Positions 1-10,027 of a DNA stretch of 64,000 nucleotides are shown piece after piece. A program made the translations under genes and the position numbers. Below the pieces are notes generated by a model that saw only the letters and a program-made list of their open reading frames with translations, was not told where the DNA came from and made no database searches. This DNA is from an uncultured Candidatus Melainabacteria bacterium (GTDB lineage Bacteria > Cyanobacteriota > Vampirovibrionia > Gastranaerophilales > Gastranaerophilaceae): NCBI GenBank assembly GCA_947364235.1, contig CANARY010000001.1:248001-312000 (forward strand), read 5' to 3'. Numbering within the stretch: position 1 is the first letter of the stretch; each line of letters opens with the position of its first letter.

Positions 1-338
1 ATGATTGTGTCTGAACGCGTGCCTTCCCATAAATCTGCACCATCTCCGTTTGAGTCAACTCCTAAAAGTAAAATATTCTGCCTTCTAGGTGAGAAAGGTA
101 CATCAAAACTTTTCTTCTTTTTTTCAGCTTTGAAAAGTCCGCTCTCCATTGGTTTTTCATTTATTTTTTCAAGCAGATAGCTGTTTTCTACAACTGTAAC
201 GCAGACAATCACCGCGCATAAAATTGCAAGAACTATTGTAAACAACAGCTTTGCAAAATTTGATGTTTCTTTTTTTTCTTCACGTATGTTTTTTAAAAAC
301 GCTTTATATTCTTCTTCGTTGCTGTTTGCTATTTTCAT
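1..338 (-). CDS. LytR-CpsA-Psr (LCP) family protein, N-terminal part, cut by window edge
   Basis: The reading frame starts with ATG at 338 and is still open at base 1, giving about 112 residues. A charged N-terminal stretch is followed by one hydrophobic segment at about residues 29-49, then a linker, and then RQNILLLGVDS with a downstream GTRSDTI. That pair of motifs is characteristic of the start of the LCP domain. Known LCP proteins are membrane-anchored phosphotransferases that attach glycopolymers to peptidoglycan. The catalytic arginines lie beyond the window. It is divergent from the GT9 gene at 419, which suggests an envelope-glycan neighbourhood. Confidence 0.75.
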   Translation of the reverse strand, partial: MKIANSNEEEYKAFLKNIREEKKETSNFAKLLFTIVLAILCAVIVCVTVVENSYLLEKINEKPMESGLFKAEKKKKSFDVPFSPRRQNILLLGVDSNGDGADLWEGTRSDTI

Positions 339-418
339 AAGGACTTACTCTCTATACAAAAATTATATTACAAAAAACGATTGTTGCAAAACCGGTATTT
401 TTTAAGTAAAACCAATAT

Positions 419-1408
419 ATGAAAAAGAAGATTTTATTTATAAATTTTGGCGGCTTAGGTGATGAAATTTTGTTTCTGCCGGCAATTATTTCTATAAAAA
501 AGGAGTTTCCTGACTCCGAAATTACTCTTGCTCTTGAACCGCGAAGTAAAGGAATTACAAGTCTTACTGATATTATTGATGAAACTTTATCTGCTGATAT
601 AAAAAACAGCGGTAAATATTTAGCACTATTGAAACTGCTGCTAAAAATTTGGACCAAAAAGTTTGATATTGTAATTTCATCAGGATCAAACAAATTTATC
701 TCAATATTTCTTTTTCTGACTTTCATTCGTGAAAAAATCGGATACAATTCAGGAAAGCTTAGCGAAATTTTGCTTACAAAAGCTGTTGATTTAGACAAAA
801 ATCAATATGCAGCTAAGATGTATCACGCACTTGCAGCTCCCCTTACAAAGCATATTACAGAACTTCCTCAAATCAATGTTCAGCGTAAAGAAGCTGAGCA
901 TAATACGGTTTTAATTCACCCCGGTGTAAGCCTTTTGAGCGTAAAAAAAGGAATGATTAAGACTATTCCGGCTGAGGTATGGGCAGAAGTTATTGAGAAA
1001 CTTGCTCAAAAAGGGAAAAAGGTTATTCTTGCAGGCGGCCCGGATGATAAAGATACTATTGAAACGATTGAAAAGCTTGTCTCTCCGGATAAGTTTACTA
1101 ATATGTTTGGCAAAACAAAAAATTTGAAAGAGCTTGCAGAGCTGATATCAAGCGCAGAAGTATTTCTCTGCTCAGATTCGGCGCCTTTACATATTGCAGC
1201 TGCGCTTGGAGTTAAGACTTATGTTATTTTCGGCTCGACTGATGATAAAAAGCTTATACCTGATAACGGCAGAGTTATTCCTGTTAAAGCAAAGTGTGAA
1301 TGTCCGCTTCAGCCTTGTTTATGGGAGAGAAGGCAGACAACCTGTGAAAGTTTAGATTGCCTAAAGCTATCTGCTGATGATATCATATCTATAATGGAGG
1401 AAAAATGA
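419..1408 (+). CDS. glycosyltransferase family 9 (heptosyltransferase-like)
   Basis: This 329-residue protein has the two-Rossmann layout of GT9 enzymes. The N-terminal motif KKILFINFGGLGDEILFLPA is the usual GT9 start. The C-terminal half carries ILAGGPDD, then CSDSAPLHIAAALGVKTYVIFGSTD, the nucleotide-sugar binding region. Members transfer heptose or related sugars to lipopolysaccharide core or other surface glycans at the inner face of the cytoplasmic membrane. It is the first of three genes with 4-bp overlaps (to 1405 and on to 1971), so it is probably cotranscribed with the hypothetical gene and ade. The actual sugar donor cannot be told from sequence. Confidence 0.85.
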   Translation: MKKKILFINFGGLGDEILFLPAIISIKKEFPDSEITLALEPRSKGITSLTDIIDETLSADIKNSGKYLALLKLLLKIWTKKFDIVISSGSNKFISIFLFLTFIREKIGYNSGKLSEILLTKAVDLDKNQYAAKMYHALAAPLTKHITELPQINVQRKEAEHNTVLIHPGVSLLSVKKGMIKTIPAEVWAEVIEKLAQKGKKVILAGGPDDKDTIETIEKLVSPDKFTNMFGKTKNLKELAELISSAEVFLCSDSAPLHIAAALGVKTYVIFGSTDDKKLIPDNGRVIPVKAKCECPLQPCLWERRQTTCESLDCLKLSADDIISIMEEK

Positions 1409-1974
1409 TGCAAGGTTTAGAATTTGATCCGGGTTTTGCACCTTATATTCTGGCGTTTAGAGGAACGACTGAGTATTTATACGCAGATATTAACAGGTTT
1501 AAAAATTTTTCTCAAAGAAAACTGAAATTTAAACAGTATTACAAAAAAATTCTTGAAATGTTTAGAAATAACCTCGGATTTTATGCAGGCTGCTTAATGT
1601 GGGCTGCTTATATCAAGACTCAGCCTGAGCAGGAGATTTTGAACAATCACTGTCTCGGAGGTGAATATAACGAAGAAGAGAATATTTCTGATACAAATTT
1701 TATGATTAAGTTTTTGGAGCTTTTTCCTAAAGATATGAAATATTTTGCAGGTGAAAATTACGAAATTAATCCTCTGGATACAAAACTTTTAGAATTATAT
1801 AAAGAATTTTTGACAATTAACAGAGGTTTTGTTGAGTCAAAACTTAATACAGATATTCTCCTTCCTGCAGGCATGAAAACAAATGGAGCAGAAGAGTTCA
1901 AATCTAAAATTGACGAAGTTTTAAAAACAGAAGACCTTTCAAAGTTACTTGAATACAGGAATATGATATTATGA
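1405..1974 (+). CDS. conserved-looking hypothetical protein, cotranscribed with GT9 and ade
   Basis: A 189-residue soluble protein with no signal peptide or membrane segment; I do not recognise the family. It is rich in aromatic and charged residues and looks mostly helical. A GGAGG site at 1396-1400 precedes two adjacent ATG codons (1405 and 1408); the second has the better spacing, so the protein may be one residue shorter. The gene overlaps its neighbours by 4 bp on both sides, indicating translational coupling with the glycosyltransferase and adenine deaminase genes. Confidence 0.6.
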   Translation: MMQGLEFDPGFAPYILAFRGTTEYLYADINRFKNFSQRKLKFKQYYKKILEMFRNNLGFYAGCLMWAAYIKTQPEQEILNNHCLGGEYNEEENISDTNFMIKFLELFPKDMKYFAGENYEINPLDTKLLELYKEFLTINRGFVESKLNTDILLPAGMKTNGAEEFKSKIDEVLKTEDLSKLLEYRNMIL

Positions 1975-3710
1975 CAAATTTAATAAATGTTGCAAAAGGC
2001 GCAGAAAAAGCTGATTTAGTTATCAAAAACGCAAATATTGTTAATGTTTTATCAGAAGAAATTCACAAAGGCGATATTGCAATAAAAGACGGGATAATTG
2101 CAGGGATTGGCGAAGGTTATGAAGGTGAAAGAGAAATTGACGTAAACGGCGCTTATGTTACTCCATCTTTTATTGACGGGCACGTTCACCTTGAAAGCTC
2201 AATGATGCTTCCTAAAGAGTTTGCAAAAATTGTGCTTCCTGCAGGAACAACAACTGCAATAATCGACCCTCATGAGATTTCAAATGTTTTAGGGCTTCAC
2301 GGAATAAGTTTTATGCACGAAGCAGTTAAAGATTTGCCGATGGATGTTTATACAATGCTTCCTTCTTGTGTTCCAGCTACTCCGTTTGAGACTTCAGGTT
2401 TTGATTTAAACAGCTATGATTTGTCGCTTTTAATTGACAAACCTTGGGTTCTCGGGATTGCTGAAATGATGAATTTTCCGGGAGTTTTGAGTTTAGACAA
2501 AAATGTTATGGCAAAACTTGAGCTTGCAAAATCTAAAGGTAAAAGAATAGACGGTCACGCTCCTTATCTTCATGGTAAAGATTTGTGCGCTTATATTGCA
2601 AGCGGAGTTCAGTCTGACCACGAATGTACAAATCCTGAAGAAGCAGTCGAAAAACTTCGTTTGGGAATGTATATTATGATAAGAGAAGGTACAGCTGCGA
2701 AGGATTTAGACGCTTTGATACCTATTCTGAAAAACTGTAATACAAGAAAATGTATTTTTGTAACTGACGACAGGCACCCGGCTGATTTGAAAGAACATAT
2801 TAACGGGATGGTAAGACGTGCTGTAGAAGCAGGAGTTGACCCTGTGAAAGCTGTTCAAATTGCGAGTTTGAATACAGCAGAATATTTCGGGCTTAAAAAT
2901 TTGGGAGCGATTGCTCCCGGGTATAAAGCGGATATGCTTATTCTGCCTGATTTAAAAACTTTCAAGCCTGATGTTGTTATAAAAGACGGTAAAGTTGCTG
3001 CTGAAAACGGTAAGCTTGTGACTCCGCTTAATCAGTCAGAAGAGCTTTCAATGAGAAACTCTGTGAATGTAAGATGGATTACTCCTGAAGATTTTAAAGT
3101 TAAAGCGGTCGAAGACGGAAGAAAACAAGTGCGCGCTTTGGAAGTTATTCCAAACCAGCTGATTACAAAATCTGTTGTGTCAGAAGTTAATGCGGTTAAT
3201 GGAAATGCAGTAAGCAACCTTGAAAACGATACTTTAAAAATCTGTGTTATTGAAAGGCATAGAGCTACAGGAAATATCGGAAAAGGTTTTGTGAAAGGGT
3301 TTAATCTCAAATGCGGTGCTATTGCGTCTACAGTTGCACACGATTCGCACAATATGATTGTCATTGGAACAAACGATGCGGATATGTATACAGCTGCGGT
3401 AGCTTTGATTAAATGCAAAGGCGGAAAAGTTATTGTAAAAGACGGTGAAATTCTATCTCAGCTTGAGCTGCCGATTGCAGGTTTGATTTCTGATAGAGAA
3501 TTTGACTATGTTGTAGAAAAATGTGATGAGCTTAATAAAACTGCTGCTTCAATAGGATGTACGTTAGAAGATCCGTTTATGACAATGGGATTTCTTTCTC
3601 TTCCTGTTATACCTGAGTTAAAAATAACTGATAAGGGTATTTTTGACACTAGCAAATTTAATTTTGTTGATGTTTTTACTGATGTATATGAGAATACAGT
3701 ACGAATATAA
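1971..3710 (+). CDS. ade: adenine deaminase
   Basis: The 579-residue product matches the Ade/AdeC family in length and layout. Adenine deaminase converts adenine to hypoxanthine and ammonia in purine salvage. Visible landmarks are PSFIDGHVHLESSMM with metal-binding H71 and H73 of the amidohydrolase barrel, DPHEISNVLG, FVTDDRHPADL near the end of the barrel, and the family-specific C-terminal domain with HRATGNIGKGFVKGF and SHNMIVIGTND. The start overlaps the preceding stop by 4 bp. No truncation or missing key residue is apparent. Confidence 0.92.
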   Translation: MTNLINVAKGAEKADLVIKNANIVNVLSEEIHKGDIAIKDGIIAGIGEGYEGEREIDVNGAYVTPSFIDGHVHLESSMMLPKEFAKIVLPAGTTTAIIDPHEISNVLGLHGISFMHEAVKDLPMDVYTMLPSCVPATPFETSGFDLNSYDLSLLIDKPWVLGIAEMMNFPGVLSLDKNVMAKLELAKSKGKRIDGHAPYLHGKDLCAYIASGVQSDHECTNPEEAVEKLRLGMYIMIREGTAAKDLDALIPILKNCNTRKCIFVTDDRHPADLKEHINGMVRRAVEAGVDPVKAVQIASLNTAEYFGLKNLGAIAPGYKADMLILPDLKTFKPDVVIKDGKVAAENGKLVTPLNQSEELSMRNSVNVRWITPEDFKVKAVEDGRKQVRALEVIPNQLITKSVVSEVNAVNGNAVSNLENDTLKICVIERHRATGNIGKGFVKGFNLKCGAIASTVAHDSHNMIVIGTNDADMYTAAVALIKCKGGKVIVKDGEILSQLELPIAGLISDREFDYVVEKCDELNKTAASIGCTLEDPFMTMGFLSLPVIPELKITDKGIFDTSKFNFVDVFTDVYENTVRI

Positions 3711-3750
3711 TAATTTTAATTTTAGGGCAAAAACGCTTGGCAAACTGCAA

Positions 3751-4503
3751 ATGCAGAAACAGCACATTGCATCTGTTACCGAGCGTTTTAAAGAGATTGC
3801 CGGCAAATTGCCTGTGAAAGAAGTTTGCAGAGAACTGCAGATTACGGAAAGAACGTATTCACGAATGATAAACAGCTGTGAAATTGTTACTGAACGTAAG
3901 AAGTCAAAGCTTAGAGCTCAAGCAATAACGCATGAAATTTTCCAATGGCTTGTGGATAATGATTTTTCTAAAAAAGAGATTTGTGAAATTCTTGGAATAA
4001 ATAATGCTTTATTTTACAAAAAACTTAAAGAGCTTAAAGTTGAATATCACTACCAGCATCATCATAGAGAAAGGCAGATTCCTAAAGAAGTGCTTGAGAA
4101 AGTACAAACGATTACAAGAAATCTTAAAGAAGCTGCGAATAATCTTGGCATGGCAGTATCAACTTATCAGGCAAAAGTTAAAAATGCAGGAGTAAAAACA
4201 GTTTTTAGAGATGTAATTGATAAACTTAATTCAATTGATCCCGAAGAGTTTCAGGAAGCTGTTAATAAAATGCCGGTAAAAGAAGTTTGTAAAAAATTTG
4301 ATATTACAAAAGCAAATTATACGGCTTTAATCAGAAGATACAATACTAAAACTCCTCTAAGAGCTTCAATAAAAAGAATTGCCGGAATTACAAAAGAAGA
4401 TCTTTTAAAAGACAGGGCAGCAGGAAAACAGATAAAAACAATTTGTGCTGAGCGCGGTATTGGTTTGAGTACTTACCGCAGAATTATTAATCGCGAGTCT
4501 TAA
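3751..4503 (+). CDS. protein made of five helix-turn-helix-like units
   Basis: I place the start at the ATG at 3751 (250 residues). The frame extends upstream to 3643, but that would run into the end of ade and adds a hydrophobic stretch unlike the rest. The protein has five similar units at about residues 13-43, 62-97, 114-148, 166-198 and 214-248. Each reads like a helix-turn-helix: a charged helix, a turn such as PVKEVCRELQI or SKKEICEILGI, then a recognition-like helix with a conserved Tyr or Phe. The first and fourth units share the string PVKEVC. A nucleic-acid-binding role is inferred; the targets are unknown. No strong ribosome binding site is seen before 3751. Confidence 0.6.
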   Translation: MQKQHIASVTERFKEIAGKLPVKEVCRELQITERTYSRMINSCEIVTERKKSKLRAQAITHEIFQWLVDNDFSKKEICEILGINNALFYKKLKELKVEYHYQHHHRERQIPKEVLEKVQTITRNLKEAANNLGMAVSTYQAKVKNAGVKTVFRDVIDKLNSIDPEEFQEAVNKMPVKEVCKKFDITKANYTALIRRYNTKTPLRASIKRIAGITKEDLLKDRAAGKQIKTICAERGIGLSTYRRIINRES

Positions 4504-4551
4504 GGTGTTTTACTTGTAACATTTCCCCCTTTCATCTATAATAAAACCATT

Positions 4552-6354
4552 ATGAAACACAGAAACAATGTACGAAACTTTTGCATTATTGCACATATAG
4601 ACCACGGAAAATCAACTTTAGCTGACAGGCTTCTTGAAGCAACAGGTACAATCGCAGAACGCGATATGCAGGCTCAGCTTCTGGATACAATGGATATTGA
4701 ACGCGAGCGCGGGATTACTATTAAGTTAAACGCAGCAAGAATGAACTATACTGCTAAGAACGGTGAAAAATATATCTTTAACCTTATTGACACCCCGGGG
4801 CACGTAGATTTTTCTTATGAAGTTTCCCGTTCGCTTGCAGCTTGCGAAGGCGCTCTTCTTATTGTTGACGCTACTCAAGGGGTTGAAGCACAAACTTTAG
4901 CCAATGTTTATATGGCTATTGAACAAAATTTGGAAATTATTCCGGTTATTAATAAAATTGACCTTCCTTCTGCTGATGTTGAGCGTGTTAAGGAAGAAAT
5001 CGAAGAGATTTTGGGAATTGATACTTCAATGGCAATTCCTGTGAGTGCAAAAACAGGGGTTGGTATTCCTGATGTGTTGGAAGCGATTGTTGAGTTTGTT
5101 CCTCCTCCGGTGGATACAACTGAAAAACCGCTGCGTGCACTTGTTTTTGACAGCGCTTATGACCCGTATCTCGGTACTCTTTGTTTCTTCAAGATTATGG
5201 ACGGAAAAATGCGTTTAGGCGACAAAGTCCGGTTTATGGCATCAGGAAAAGAATATGAAATTGTTGAGCTCGGGTATCTTACTCCAAACCGGGTTCAGGT
5301 TGAAGAACTTGTATGCGGTGATGTAGGTTATTTTGCAGGCTCAATAAAAGAAATTACAAGATTTGTCGGTGATACTGTTACTCACGTAGATGCGCCTTCT
5401 GACGAGCCTCTGCCGGGTTATAAAGAAGCTCTTCCTATGGTGTTTTCCGGCATGTATCCGGTTGATAACGAAGACTATCATGAACTAAAAGAAGCTTTAG
5501 AAAAACTTAAGCTTTCAGACAGCTCAATTACATTTGAACCGGAGACTTCAAGTGCTTTAGGTTTTGGTTTCCGCTGCGGTTTCCTTGGAATGCTTCACAT
5601 GGAAATTGCACAGGAAAGGCTGGAGCGTGAGTATAATCTTTCGATTGTTACAACAGCGCCTTCTGTTGTTTATAAAGTTCATAAAACAAATGGTGAAATT
5701 GTTGAAATTGATAACCCTGCAAACCTTCCTGGAGCGCAGTACCGTGAGTTTATTGAAGAGCCGTATGTAAGAGTTTCTATAATTACTCCAAATGATTATG
5801 TCGGGACTTTGATGGATTTGTGCCAGTCTAAGCGCGGTATTTTTATCAATATGAATTATCTTGATAAAATTCGTGTAGACTTGATTTATCACTTGCCTCT
5901 AAGCGAAGTTATTACAGATTTTTATGACCAGCTTAAATCTCGCTCAAAAGGGTATGCAAGCTTAGATTATGAGTTTGAAGATTATAAGCGCTCTAAGCTT
6001 ATTAAGCTTGATGTAATGCTGGCAGGGGAAGTGGTTGATGCGCTTTCGGTAATCTGCCATGAGGATAACGCATATTATATTGGTCAGAAGCTGACAGAAA
6101 AGCTTAAGACTATTATTCCAAGGCAGATGTTTGAAGTTCCGATTCAGGCTGCGATTGGCGGAAGAGTTATTGCAAGAACAAATATTAAAGCTTTGAGAAA
6201 AAGCGTTTTGGATAAGTGTTACGGCGGTGATATTTCGCGTAAGCGCAAGCTTTTAGAAAAGCAGAAAAAAGGTAAAAAACGTATGAAGGCAATCGGGCGT
6301 GTAGAAGTTCCGCAGGAAGCTTTCATGGCGGTATTGAGCTTGGAAGAGGAATAA
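4552..6354 (+). CDS. lepA: elongation factor 4 (LepA), ribosome back-translocase GTPase
   Basis: The 600-residue protein has the full LepA architecture and usual length. The P-loop is AHIDHGKST (residues 14-22). Switch II is [12 protein letters not shown], the guanine-specificity motif is NKID, and SAKTGVGI follows. After the EF-G-like domains it keeps the LepA-specific C-terminal domain with [22 protein letters not shown]. LepA acts on stalled or mistranslocated ribosomes. A sigma-70-type TATAAT-like box lies about 15 bp before the start codon. Confidence 0.96.
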   Translation: MKHRNNVRNFCIIAHIDHGKSTLADRLLEATGTIAERDMQAQLLDTMDIERERGITIKLNAARMNYTAKNGEKYIFNLIDTPGHVDFSYEVSRSLAACEGALLIVDATQGVEAQTLANVYMAIEQNLEIIPVINKIDLPSADVERVKEEIEEILGIDTSMAIPVSAKTGVGIPDVLEAIVEFVPPPVDTTEKPLRALVFDSAYDPYLGTLCFFKIMDGKMRLGDKVRFMASGKEYEIVELGYLTPNRVQVEELVCGDVGYFAGSIKEITRFVGDTVTHVDAPSDEPLPGYKEALPMVFSGMYPVDNEDYHELKEALEKLKLSDSSITFEPETSSALGFGFRCGFLGMLHMEIAQERLEREYNLSIVTTAPSVVYKVHKTNGEIVEIDNPANLPGAQYREFIEEPYVRVSIITPNDYVGTLMDLCQSKRGIFINMNYLDKIRVDLIYHLPLSEVITDFYDQLKSRSKGYASLDYEFEDYKRSKLIKLDVMLAGEVVDALSVICHEDNAYYIGQKLTEKLKTIIPRQMFEVPIQAAIGGRVIARTNIKALRKSVLDKCYGGDISRKRKLLEKQKKGKKRMKAIGRVEVPQEAFMAVLSLEEE

Positions 6355-6356
6355 TT

Positions 6357-6512
6357 TTAATTATTTTTAATATCTTTCGTAAAATTATAAAGATTTGAAT
6401 GTGATTCTTGTACTTTTGCGTTGAATTTGAATTTGAGTGCTTTTTTTAGCGGGTTTTTGCGCCCGTGCGCGTTAACAAATTTAGACAGCAAAGATGAGCG
6501 CTTAACTATCAT
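6357..6512 (-). CDS. small basic protein of unknown function (51 aa)
   Basis: A short minus-strand gene convergent with lepA. The ATG at 6512 follows an AAAGGAT ribosome binding site at good spacing. A promoter-like TTGTAT / TATAAT pair lies about 50-80 bp upstream, and a small CCTC-TTTTT-GAGG hairpin sits in the leader. The 51-residue product is strongly basic (MIVKRSSLLSKFVNAHGRK at the start) and resembles nothing I can name. The codons look like those of neighbouring genes. It could also be a chance frame; the ribosome binding site and promoter are the main support. Confidence 0.45.
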   Translation of the reverse strand: MIVKRSSLLSKFVNAHGRKNPLKKALKFKFNAKVQESHSNLYNFTKDIKNN

Positions 6513-6692
6513 CTTAATATCCTTTCGGGTAGTGTGTATAATTCCTCCCCTCAAAAAGAGGTGTTCTAATATTATAATTGTAAAAAAAAGAAATACAAGT
6601 AATTATTCAGAACCCTAAGAAGCTTGCGCATGGTAAAGGTTTATGTTATTCTTTAGGAAAAATGTATTATATATATGAATTAAGGAGTACGT

Positions 6693-7250
6693 ATGATTTC
6701 AGTAAACGATTTAAAGAATGGCTTAACCCTTGAATTAGACAACGGTTTATGGAGCGTAGTTGAGTTCTTGCACGTAAAACCGGGTAAAGGCGCAGCTTTT
6801 GTAAGAACAAAACTGAAAAACGTAGAATCAGGAAACGTTATTGAAAAAACATTCAGAGCGGGAGAAAAAGTTGCAAAGGCAATGTTAGACCGCAGAGAAA
6901 TGCAATATTTATACAAAGAAGGCAAAGATTTCGTAATGATGGATAACGAATCTTATGAACAAATCCAGCTTACAGAAGCTCAAGTTGGAGACGGTGTTAA
7001 GTATCTTAAAGAGAATATGATTGTTCAGGTTCTTAAACACGATACAAGAATTATCGGTGTTGATATTCCTGCTCACGTAGAGCTTGAAGTTGTGGATACT
7101 CCGCCGGCTGAAAAAGGAAACACTGCTCAAGGCGGAACAAAACCTGCTACTTTAGAAACAGGTGCGGTTGTTCAGGTTCCGTTCTTTGTGGCAAACGGCG
7201 ATGTAATCAGAGTTGATACTAGAAGCAACGAATACCTTGACCGTGTATAG
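6693..7250 (+). CDS. efp: translation elongation factor P
   Basis: At 185 residues this is full-length EF-P. The N-terminal KOW-like domain includes the loop [13 protein letters not shown], where K32 corresponds to the lysine that many bacteria modify. The two OB domains end with the family signature [30 protein letters not shown] relieves ribosome stalling at polyproline. An AAGGAG site precedes the ATG. It is followed 11 bp later by accB, the efp-accB-accC arrangement common in many bacteria. Confidence 0.96.
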   Translation: MISVNDLKNGLTLELDNGLWSVVEFLHVKPGKGAAFVRTKLKNVESGNVIEKTFRAGEKVAKAMLDRREMQYLYKEGKDFVMMDNESYEQIQLTEAQVGDGVKYLKENMIVQVLKHDTRIIGVDIPAHVELEVVDTPPAEKGNTAQGGTKPATLETGAVVQVPFFVANGDVIRVDTRSNEYLDRV

Positions 7251-7261
7251 GAGAATTATAA

Positions 7262-7705
7262 ATGAAATTTGAAACAGATTATATAGAAAAATTAGCAAAA
7301 ATTATTTCAGACAACGGTTTGACTGAAATTTCGTTGGAAGATGGCGACCAGGCAATCACAATCAGAAAGGATTTGCCGGAAATTATTGCAGCATCTCCTG
7401 TAGCAGCTCCGGCAGTGGCTGCTCCTGCTGTCCAAGCATCGGCTCCTGCTCAAAAAGAAGCAGAAGTAAGAGGTAAAGCAATCACTTCTCCAATGGTAGG
7501 TACTTTCTATGCAGCGTCATCTCCTGAAGCTGCTCCGTTTGTTGAAGTAGGTTCAACTGTTGCATCAGGCGATGTTGTTTGTATTATTGAAGCAATGAAG
7601 CTGATGAATGAAATCAAATCAGAACAAGCTGGAAAAGTTGTTCAAATATGCGTTAAAAACGGCGACCCTGTTGAATATGGTCAAGTTTTGATGTATGTAG
7701 AGTAA
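7262..7705 (+). CDS. accB: biotin carboxyl carrier protein of acetyl-CoA carboxylase
   Basis: The 147-residue protein has an N-terminal helix region, an Ala/Pro-rich flexible linker at about 42-66, and a C-terminal biotinyl domain with EAMKLMNE, in which K113 is the biotin attachment site. It carries the carboxyl group between the AccC and AccA/AccD activities in the first step of fatty-acid synthesis. Its position between efp and accC is typical. Accessory Acc subunits lie elsewhere in the window (accD-accA at 45.9-47.7 kb). Confidence 0.95.
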   Translation: MKFETDYIEKLAKIISDNGLTEISLEDGDQAITIRKDLPEIIAASPVAAPAVAAPAVQASAPAQKEAEVRGKAITSPMVGTFYAASSPEAAPFVEVGSTVASGDVVCIIEAMKLMNEIKSEQAGKVVQICVKNGDPVEYGQVLMYVE

Positions 7706-7839
7706 AGCAGCGTAGCTCGGAGTGAAGCCCGAATTCAGCGGCGGTGAGCTGGTGAACTTAGGGTGAAACTTTACGTCACTGCTGTTGTAAATCTTTGATT
7801 TGACAAGCGGGAATGATTAGTTTTTAAGGAATATGGAAT

Positions 7840-9186
7840 ATGTTTAAAAGGGTTTTAATAGCAAATAGAGGTGAAATAGCAGTACGTGTAATCAGGGCTT
7901 GCAGAGAGTTGGGAATTCCTACTGTTGCGATTTATTCTCAGGCAGACGCTAAGTCGCTTCACGTTAGATTGGCAACAGATGCGTATTGTATCGGACCTGC
8001 TCCAAGTTCTCAAAGCTATTTGAATATTCCTGCAATTATTTCTACTGCTTTAATGACAGGCTGCGATGCTATTCATCCAGGTTACGGGTTTATGTCTGAA
8101 AGAGCGGATTTCGTTGATATTTGTACCGAACACGGTATCAAGTTCATCGGGCCTACTGCTGAGTCTATGCGTAAGATGGGTGACAAAGCTACGGCAAGAA
8201 AGACAATGATAGAGAATGATGTTCCTGTTACTCCGGGGATGGGGATTGTTCAGACTTTAGAAGAAGTTAAAGAATTTGCTCATAAGGTTGGATATCCTAT
8301 TATTCTTAAAGCTACTGCAGGCGGAGGCGGTAAAGGAATGAGAGTTGTAAGAGCTGATGAAGAGCTTGAAACAAACTTAAACCTTTGCAGGCAGGAAGCT
8401 GAAAAATTCTTCGGAAATCCGGATGTATATGCTGAAAAATTCTTAGAAAATCCTAGACATATTGAAGTTCAGGTTCTTGGTGATTCTTTCGGCAATGTAA
8501 TTCATCTTGGCGAAAGAGATTGTTCTATTCAGAGGCGTCATCAGAAGCTTTTAGAAGAAGCTCCTTCTCCAGCGATTGATGAAAAGACACGTAAAGAAAT
8601 GGGAGCAGCAGCAGTAAGAGCTGCAAAAGCTATCAATTACGAAGGTGCAGGTACTTGCGAATTCTTGCTTGACCATGATGGTAAATGGTATTTTATGGAA
8701 ATGAATACAAGAGTTCAAGTTGAGCATTGTGTTACTGAAATGATTTCTCAGATTGATATTGTAAGAGAGCAGATTCTTGTGGCTTCGGGTGAAAAACTTG
8801 GATACACTCAAGATGACGTATTATTAAGAGGTCATGCTATTGAGTGCAGAATTAATGCAGAAGATCCGGAACATGATTTTATGCCTTGTCCTGGTAAAAT
8901 TGACGGCTATTTTGCTCCAGGCGGGTTTGGAATTAGAGTTGATTCTCATGTTTATCCTGGGTATTCAATTCCGCCTTATTATGATTCAATGATAGGTAAG
9001 CTGATTTGCTGGGGTCAAACTAGAAACGAAGCAAGGCGCAGAATGTATCAAGCTTTAAAAGAGTATGTAGTTACAGGAATTAAGACAACAATTCCGTTCC
9101 ATCAGCAGATTATTGAAGACGAAGTCTTTATGAGCGGTAAGTTTAATACAGGATTCATTGAAGATTTTTATAAGAGAAAAGGTTAA
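7840..9186 (+). CDS. accC: biotin carboxylase subunit of acetyl-CoA carboxylase
   Basis: The 448-residue product matches AccC in length. It begins [20 protein letters not shown], has the ATP-grasp glycine loop [10 protein letters not shown], the family strings [20 protein letters not shown] and [15 protein letters not shown], and the C-terminal lid region. It carboxylates the biotin on AccB using ATP and bicarbonate. It is 134 bp downstream of accB; the gap holds no obvious gene or structure. Transcription probably ends at the hairpin immediately after the stop. Confidence 0.96.
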   Translation: MFKRVLIANRGEIAVRVIRACRELGIPTVAIYSQADAKSLHVRLATDAYCIGPAPSSQSYLNIPAIISTALMTGCDAIHPGYGFMSERADFVDICTEHGIKFIGPTAESMRKMGDKATARKTMIENDVPVTPGMGIVQTLEEVKEFAHKVGYPIILKATAGGGGKGMRVVRADEELETNLNLCRQEAEKFFGNPDVYAEKFLENPRHIEVQVLGDSFGNVIHLGERDCSIQRRHQKLLEEAPSPAIDEKTRKEMGAAAVRAAKAINYEGAGTCEFLLDHDGKWYFMEMNTRVQVEHCVTEMISQIDIVREQILVASGEKLGYTQDDVLLRGHAIECRINAEDPEHDFMPCPGKIDGYFAPGGFGIRVDSHVYPGYSIPPYYDSMIGKLICWGQTRNEARRRMYQALKEYVVTGIKTTIPFHQQIIEDEVFMSGKFNTGFIEDFYKRKG

Positions 9187-9218
9187 AAAAAGGGACTTTT
9201 AAAGTCCCCTTTTTTTTA
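9186..9218. terminator. bidirectional rho-independent terminator between accC and pilin-like gene
   Basis: A perfect inverted repeat (AAGGGACTTT / AAAGTCCC) is flanked by an A-run on the left and a T-run on the right. It lies between two converging stop codons and can serve both strands. Confidence 0.85.
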
Positions 9219-9968
9219 TTTGTCATATTCTCTTTTTTCAATAAACTGAGTCCAGTATTTATGCCCGCTGATTTTTGGACTTATGTCATTAAGTGCGTAA
9301 TACGCGCAGGTTAAAGCTACAGTACTATCATAGCAATGCTGAGGTCCGACTGAAGTACCGGCTTCCCAAGCGAAACCTTTGCTTCCTTTGTCTTCAGTAA
9401 AGTTATTTGGGTGCTCTTGACCTTCAGGGATTACGCTTCCGTCTGTGGTGAATAGGAAAGAGAAAACGTCTTTTCCCATGATGTTTGGTTTGTGTTCTCC
9501 GTTAATATCAACACAAATACGAGGTCCATTGTATCCTGAACGCGGAGCATCATCGAATGCAACTGTTCTTCCAAGGTTATCTTTATTATAAATAGAAGCT
9601 CCTGCATCGCAAGGCAGTCCTGCTTCAATTCCTTGATTTTTCAGCTGGTATATTTTGTAAGGGCGGTTTTTTGTTTCGTCTCCCCACTTGTAATCAGACT
9701 TTTTCTGAATCATTGCCATATAATCGCTGTATTCACTGATTAAACTTTGAAGTCCGTTTCTTGAAGTGTATTCTGAAACAGACATGTGTTTATCTGCTGC
9801 AAAGAATGCTGCAAAATCGTTTAAATCAAGGTAAGTTCTTTTTAAAGCTGATTGAAGCTTTACAGTTTCGTGGTGAGCAAGAAGCCCAGGTAAAGTAACT
9901 GCTGAAATAATCCCGATAATGGTCAAAGTCATGAGCGTTTCTGCTAACGTAAAACCTGTTTTTTTCAT
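9216..9968 (-). CDS. type IV pilin-like protein with prepilin N-terminus
   Basis: The 250-residue product begins MKKTGFTLAETLMTLTIIGI, a class III signal with the prepilin cleavage site after Gly5 and Glu at position 5 of the mature protein, followed by the hydrophobic assembly helix. The remaining part is a globular domain with four cysteines and the string GEDVFSFLF-like GKDVFSFLFTTDGS, as in pseudopilins of this lineage. It is probably processed by a prepilin peptidase and assembled in a pilus or secretion filament. No other pilus gene is beside it. It shares a terminator with accC. Confidence 0.8.
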   Translation of the reverse strand: MKKTGFTLAETLMTLTIIGIISAVTLPGLLAHHETVKLQSALKRTYLDLNDFAAFFAADKHMSVSEYTSRNGLQSLISEYSDYMAMIQKKSDYKWGDETKNRPYKIYQLKNQGIEAGLPCDAGASIYNKDNLGRTVAFDDAPRSGYNGPRICVDINGEHKPNIMGKDVFSFLFTTDGSVIPEGQEHPNNFTEDKGSKGFAWEAGTSVGPQHCYDSTVALTCAYYALNDISPKISGHKYWTQFIEKREYDK

Positions 9969-10027
9969 ATAGTTTTCCTCTTCTTATTATGGCTTTATAT
10001 TAGCATATTAGATTAATCGAGTAAAGT

